Shown here: in pieces, positions 62,114 to 64,000 of the stretch
Position numbering within the stretch: the first letter of the stretch is position 1
Layout: the number at the start of each line of letters is the position of its first letter
DNA from: Candidatus Gastranaerophilales bacterium
Lineage (GTDB): Bacteria > Cyanobacteriota > Vampirovibrionia > Gastranaerophilales > Gastranaerophilaceae
DNA: 64,000 nt
NCBI GenBank assembly: GCA_944325005.1
Contig: CALUYO010000002.1
Coordinates: forward strand, 1 to 64,000
Reading direction: 5' to 3'
Translations under genes and position numbers: made by a program
The notes under the pieces: model-generated
Told to the model about the DNA's origin: nothing
The model's input: only the letters and a program-made list of their open reading frames with translations
The model's database searches: none

Positions 62114-62153
62114 AAAACCATTTTCCCTTAAATTTAATTCCCCGTATTATATA

Positions 62154-62187
62154 TAAAAATTTTTTTCATCAAAAATTGCGTTTTATG
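62154..62187 (-). promoter_or_regulatory. Shared promoter-like element, copy A
   Basis: On the minus strand: GCAATTTTTGATG, A7, T5, then ATATATAAT, upstream of the gene at 60779-62113. Copy B lies before the neighbouring gene with the same A7T6 core. Confidence 0.45.
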
Positions 62188-62201
62188 TAACAATTTATTA
62201 A

Positions 62202-62226
62202 AAAAAAAAGCGGTTATTTACCGCCT
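62202..62226 (-). terminator. Intrinsic terminator of the gene at 62232
   Basis: GCGGT (62210-62214) and ACCGC (62220-62224) with a TATTT loop; the minus strand then has a long T run. Confidence 0.75.
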
Positions 62227-62231
62227 TTTAA

Positions 62232-63131
62232 TTAACATTGATAGTTAAGTCTGTTCAATCCTGATGTCATTGCCATAAAATCTTGATCCATTGGATTTGT
62301 CATTCCGCCACCATAAAGCATCTGCTGCATTGCCATTAACTCTTGCGGCGTTATTGTTGGTTGTGGAATGTTAAATGGATTTGCCGGCTGCGTATTTATT
62401 CCATTATAAGATGGTGTTCCGAAAGGATTTATACCATACCCCTGCATCATTGCTTGCTGCTGTTTTTGCGCTTCTTCAGCTTCGGCTTTCTTTTCGGAAT
62501 GAGTTTTGCCTGTAAATTTGCTCATTAGCCAATCACCTGCCATATAACCTACCATAAATCCTACAAACGGTATTGGAATTAATGCCTGTGCTATTGCGCC
62601 TGTTATGGTGCCTGCACCTATTCTCAATGCCGTTTTCCCTGTTTCGGCAAGCCCGCCAATCAACCCTTTATCTTTAAAAGCTGAAAATAAATTCGGAATT
62701 TCCGGCAGTATAACCATAAGAGTGAATATTAACGGCATTCTTTTGCCTAATCCGCTCATTGCACCTTTAAATTGTGACCAGAATTTAGAGAAGCCTGTTT
62801 TACCTGCTCTATCAGCAAGTTTTCCTCCAACTCTCCAGCCTTGGGCTACTTTTTTAGGAGCACTTTTTAAAGATTTCCATGTGCTTTGCCAAAAACCTCC
62901 ATCTCTTGCTTTTAGGATGCCATTATGTTTTTCTGCTGCTTTTGCTCCGTTTTTTATGCCGCTGCCAACAGCTTGCCAGTATGATTGGCCTGATGCAGCT
63001 CTATTTTTAATTGTATTACGCATTGTTTGGGTAAATGCTTCATTGCCTGTTCCGAGAATAAAATCCGGTGCAATTTTTGCTCCTCTGCGAATATATCTCA
63101 ATCCTGCTGATGCAATTGATCCTATACCCAT
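62232..63131 (-). CDS. Lineage-type membrane-associated protein with Gln/Asn-rich tail
   Basis: A 299-residue protein, family unknown. It has a Gly-rich start (MGIGSIASAGLRYIRRG), basic helices with repeated Trp (FWQSTWKSLK, KFWSQFKGAM), a hydrophobic segment near 135-150 (MPLIFTLMVILPEIP) and a Gly/Ala-rich segment near 175-205 (IGAGTITGAIAQALIP). The tail is Gln, Asn, Pro and Met-rich (QQQAMMQGYGINPFG). It resembles the neighbour at 60779 in build but not in alignable sequence. Own terminator downstream and promoter-like element upstream. Confidence 0.65.
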   Translation of the reverse strand: MGIGSIASAGLRYIRRGAKIAPDFILGTGNEAFTQTMRNTIKNRAASGQSYWQAVGSGIKNGAKAAEKHNGILKARDGGFWQSTWKSLKSAPKKVAQGWRVGGKLADRAGKTGFSKFWSQFKGAMSGLGKRMPLIFTLMVILPEIPNLFSAFKDKGLIGGLAETGKTALRIGAGTITGAIAQALIPIPFVGFMVGYMAGDWLMSKFTGKTHSEKKAEAEEAQKQQQAMMQGYGINPFGTPSYNGINTQPANPFNIPQPTITPQELMAMQQMLYGGGMTNPMDQDFMAMTSGLNRLNYQC

Positions 63132-63165
63132 TGTTTACCTACCTAATCTTTAACCTACCTTAATT

Positions 63166-63198
63166 ACATGAAAAAATTTTTTTATTAAAAATTGCTTT
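63166..63198 (-). promoter_or_regulatory. Shared promoter-like element, copy B
   Basis: On the minus strand: GCAATTTTTAAT, A7, T6, CATGTAAT, upstream of the gene at 62232-63131. It aligns with copy A over about 33 bp. Confidence 0.45.
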
Positions 63199-63229
63199 TG
63201 TTTAGAAATTTTGTTAAGATTTGTTAATA

Positions 63230-63258
63230 TTTACAAACACGCTGCTAAGTTGTATAAT
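63230..63258 (+). promoter_or_regulatory. Promoter for a leaderless message
   Basis: TTTACA (63230-63235), a 17-nt spacer and TATAAT (63253-63258). The ATG at 63265 is the expected +1. Confidence 0.6.
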
Positions 63259-63264
63259 TAGACT

Positions 63265-63483
63265 ATGTATTGTGATAACGGTAAAATTTATATTGAAGAT
63301 GATGATCAGTGTATGGAATGCAAAAACTACGCTGAAGGTGTTTCTTGCCCTTTGTTGACGGCATTGGGATTGGGTGTTGTTTATCTTGAGGATAATTTGA
63401 CCGTTACTAATTGCGGATTTTTTGAAAAATTTGAACGAAAGTTGCATATTGTGAGGAATAATGACACGGATAACATTGATTAA
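63265..63483 (+). CDS. Small Cys-containing hypothetical protein, 72 aa
   Basis: A 72-residue acidic protein with four Cys: [21 protein letters not shown], then [20 protein letters not shown] and [11 protein letters not shown]. The spacing C..CxxC..C..C could bind a metal. No family recognised. It has no ribosome site; the -10 box puts the transcript start on its ATG. The last 23 nt overlap the isocitrate dehydrogenase gene, whose ribosome site lies inside this frame, so the two are coupled. Confidence 0.6.
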   Translation: MYCDNGKIYIEDDDQCMECKNYAEGVSCPLLTALGLGVVYLEDNLTVTNCGFFEKFERKLHIVRNNDTDNID

Positions 63484-64000
63484 CGGAGATGGTATCGGTC
63501 CTGAAATATCTGATGCTGTTGTAAAAATAATTGAAGCTGCGGGACTAAAAATTGACTGGGATGTCCAGACAGCTGGAGAGGCTGTTATTGATACAGAGGG
63601 AGTTCCCCTTCCTGAGCGTGTTTTGAATTCTATAAGAAAAAATAAAGTTGCCCTCAAAGCTCCGGTGACTACACCGATAGGTAAAGGTTTTCGTTCAGTT
63701 AATGTTCAACTTCGTAAATCGCTTGATTTATATGCAAATCTGCGTCCATGCAAAAATCTGCCGAACATCAAAACAAAGTTTGATAATGTTGATATAGTTG
63801 TTGTTAGAGAAAATACTGAGGATTTATATGCAGGTATTGAACGTCAGGTTGATAAAAATACTGCTGAAAGTATAAAACTTATTACCCGTGATGCTTCTGA
63901 GCGGATTTGTAAATTTGCGTTTGATTATGCCGTTAAAAATAATCGTAATGAAGTTTGTGTTGTTACAAAGGCAAATATTATGAAGCTTTCTGACGGTCTA
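63461..64000 (+). CDS. icd: NAD-type isocitrate dehydrogenase, 5' part only
   Basis: The first 180 codons of an isocitrate/isopropylmalate dehydrogenase; the gene runs off the right edge. [20 protein letters not shown] is the opening motif. [33 protein letters not shown] and [16 protein letters not shown] are substrate- and metal-site motifs, with the ENTED form typical of isocitrate rather than isopropylmalate enzymes. GAGGA lies 5 nt before the ATG. It makes 2-oxoglutarate. NAD or NADP use cannot be judged from this part. Confidence 0.85.
   Translation, partial: MTRITLINGDGIGPEISDAVVKIIEAAGLKIDWDVQTAGEAVIDTEGVPLPERVLNSIRKNKVALKAPVTTPIGKGFRSVNVQLRKSLDLYANLRPCKNLPNIKTKFDNVDIVVVRENTEDLYAGIERQVDKNTAESIKLITRDASERICKFAFDYAVKNNRNEVCVVTKANIMKLSDGL

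Noticed and set aside
36459-62193. TTGTTACA box upstream of four unknown genes (36459, 55892, 60422, 62186)
   Set aside because: An 8-base AT-rich word is expected a few times by chance in a window this size, so position alone is weak evidence.
62201-62209. Poly-A run as a contingency tract
   Set aside because: It belongs to the T-tail of a minus-strand terminator and is not coding.
62605-63153. 182-codon open frame on the plus strand
   Set aside because: It is the antisense of the gene at 62232, which has a better start, a terminator and protein-like composition.

Overview
The window is an AT-rich bacterial chromosome segment. Type IV prepilins of the FTLSEVL kind, an AroH-type chorismate mutase, an S-layer-homology (SLH) protein, a CarD/Tudor-tailed ATPase relative and several Gly/Ala-rich envelope proteins with no recognisable family together suggest an uncultured gut member of Candidatus Melainabacteria (Vampirovibrionia, order Gastranaerophilales). 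This is an inference from gene style; there is no rRNA in the window. I saw no tRNA, CRISPR array, transposase or integrase.

Positions 1-26085 form a surface-glycan locus. It has an acyltransferase end, an MsbA-like exporter with an odd N-terminus, a CDP-3,6-dideoxyhexose pathway (rfbF, rfbG, rfbH, two short-chain reductases), a HAD phosphatase, a NeuB-like condensing enzyme, an acetolactate-synthase-like ThDP enzyme, a pyruvyl transferase, and many glycosyltransferases (GT2, GT8, GT2-acetyltransferase, GT2-RgpF) with UDP-galactopyranose mutase. Two XRE-type regulators sit inside it. Two features stand out. Four poly-G tracts (8-11 G) lie inside four enzyme genes, which points to phase variation. 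A GT2 enzyme and a radical SAM enzyme occur once as two overlapping genes and once as a single fused protein. A short C-terminal tail motif recurs on unrelated enzymes of the locus.

Positions 26219-36126 hold two prepilin-like genes and then housekeeping genes: purD-like, a DnaJ-like gene behind a perfect hairpin, queE, def, fmt, aroH, a degenerate HerA-like protein, yqeK and nadD.

Positions 36212-43209 hold lineage-type unknown proteins, a probable 6S-like RNA with its own promoter, and a CpaE/CpaF-like pair whose CpaF lacks key catalytic motifs.

Positions 43303-57550 are mostly housekeeping: uvrB, a long minus-strand operon (ClpX-type zinc finger alone, a HEAT-like unknown, ruvX, DUF1292, a Clp-N repeat protein without ATPase, tilS, hpt, histidine kinase), then a TPR lipoprotein with lgt, an MFS transporter, an orphan sRNA candidate and pyk.

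Positions 57601-64000 hold an SLH protein, a secreted CxxC protein, a uridine-kinase-like gene, small and Gly-zipper proteins, and the start of an isocitrate dehydrogenase gene. Several genes (purD-like, cpaE-like, uvrB, the 72-aa gene at 63265) have a -10 box ending 6 nt before the ATG and no Shine-Dalgarno, so they look leaderless.
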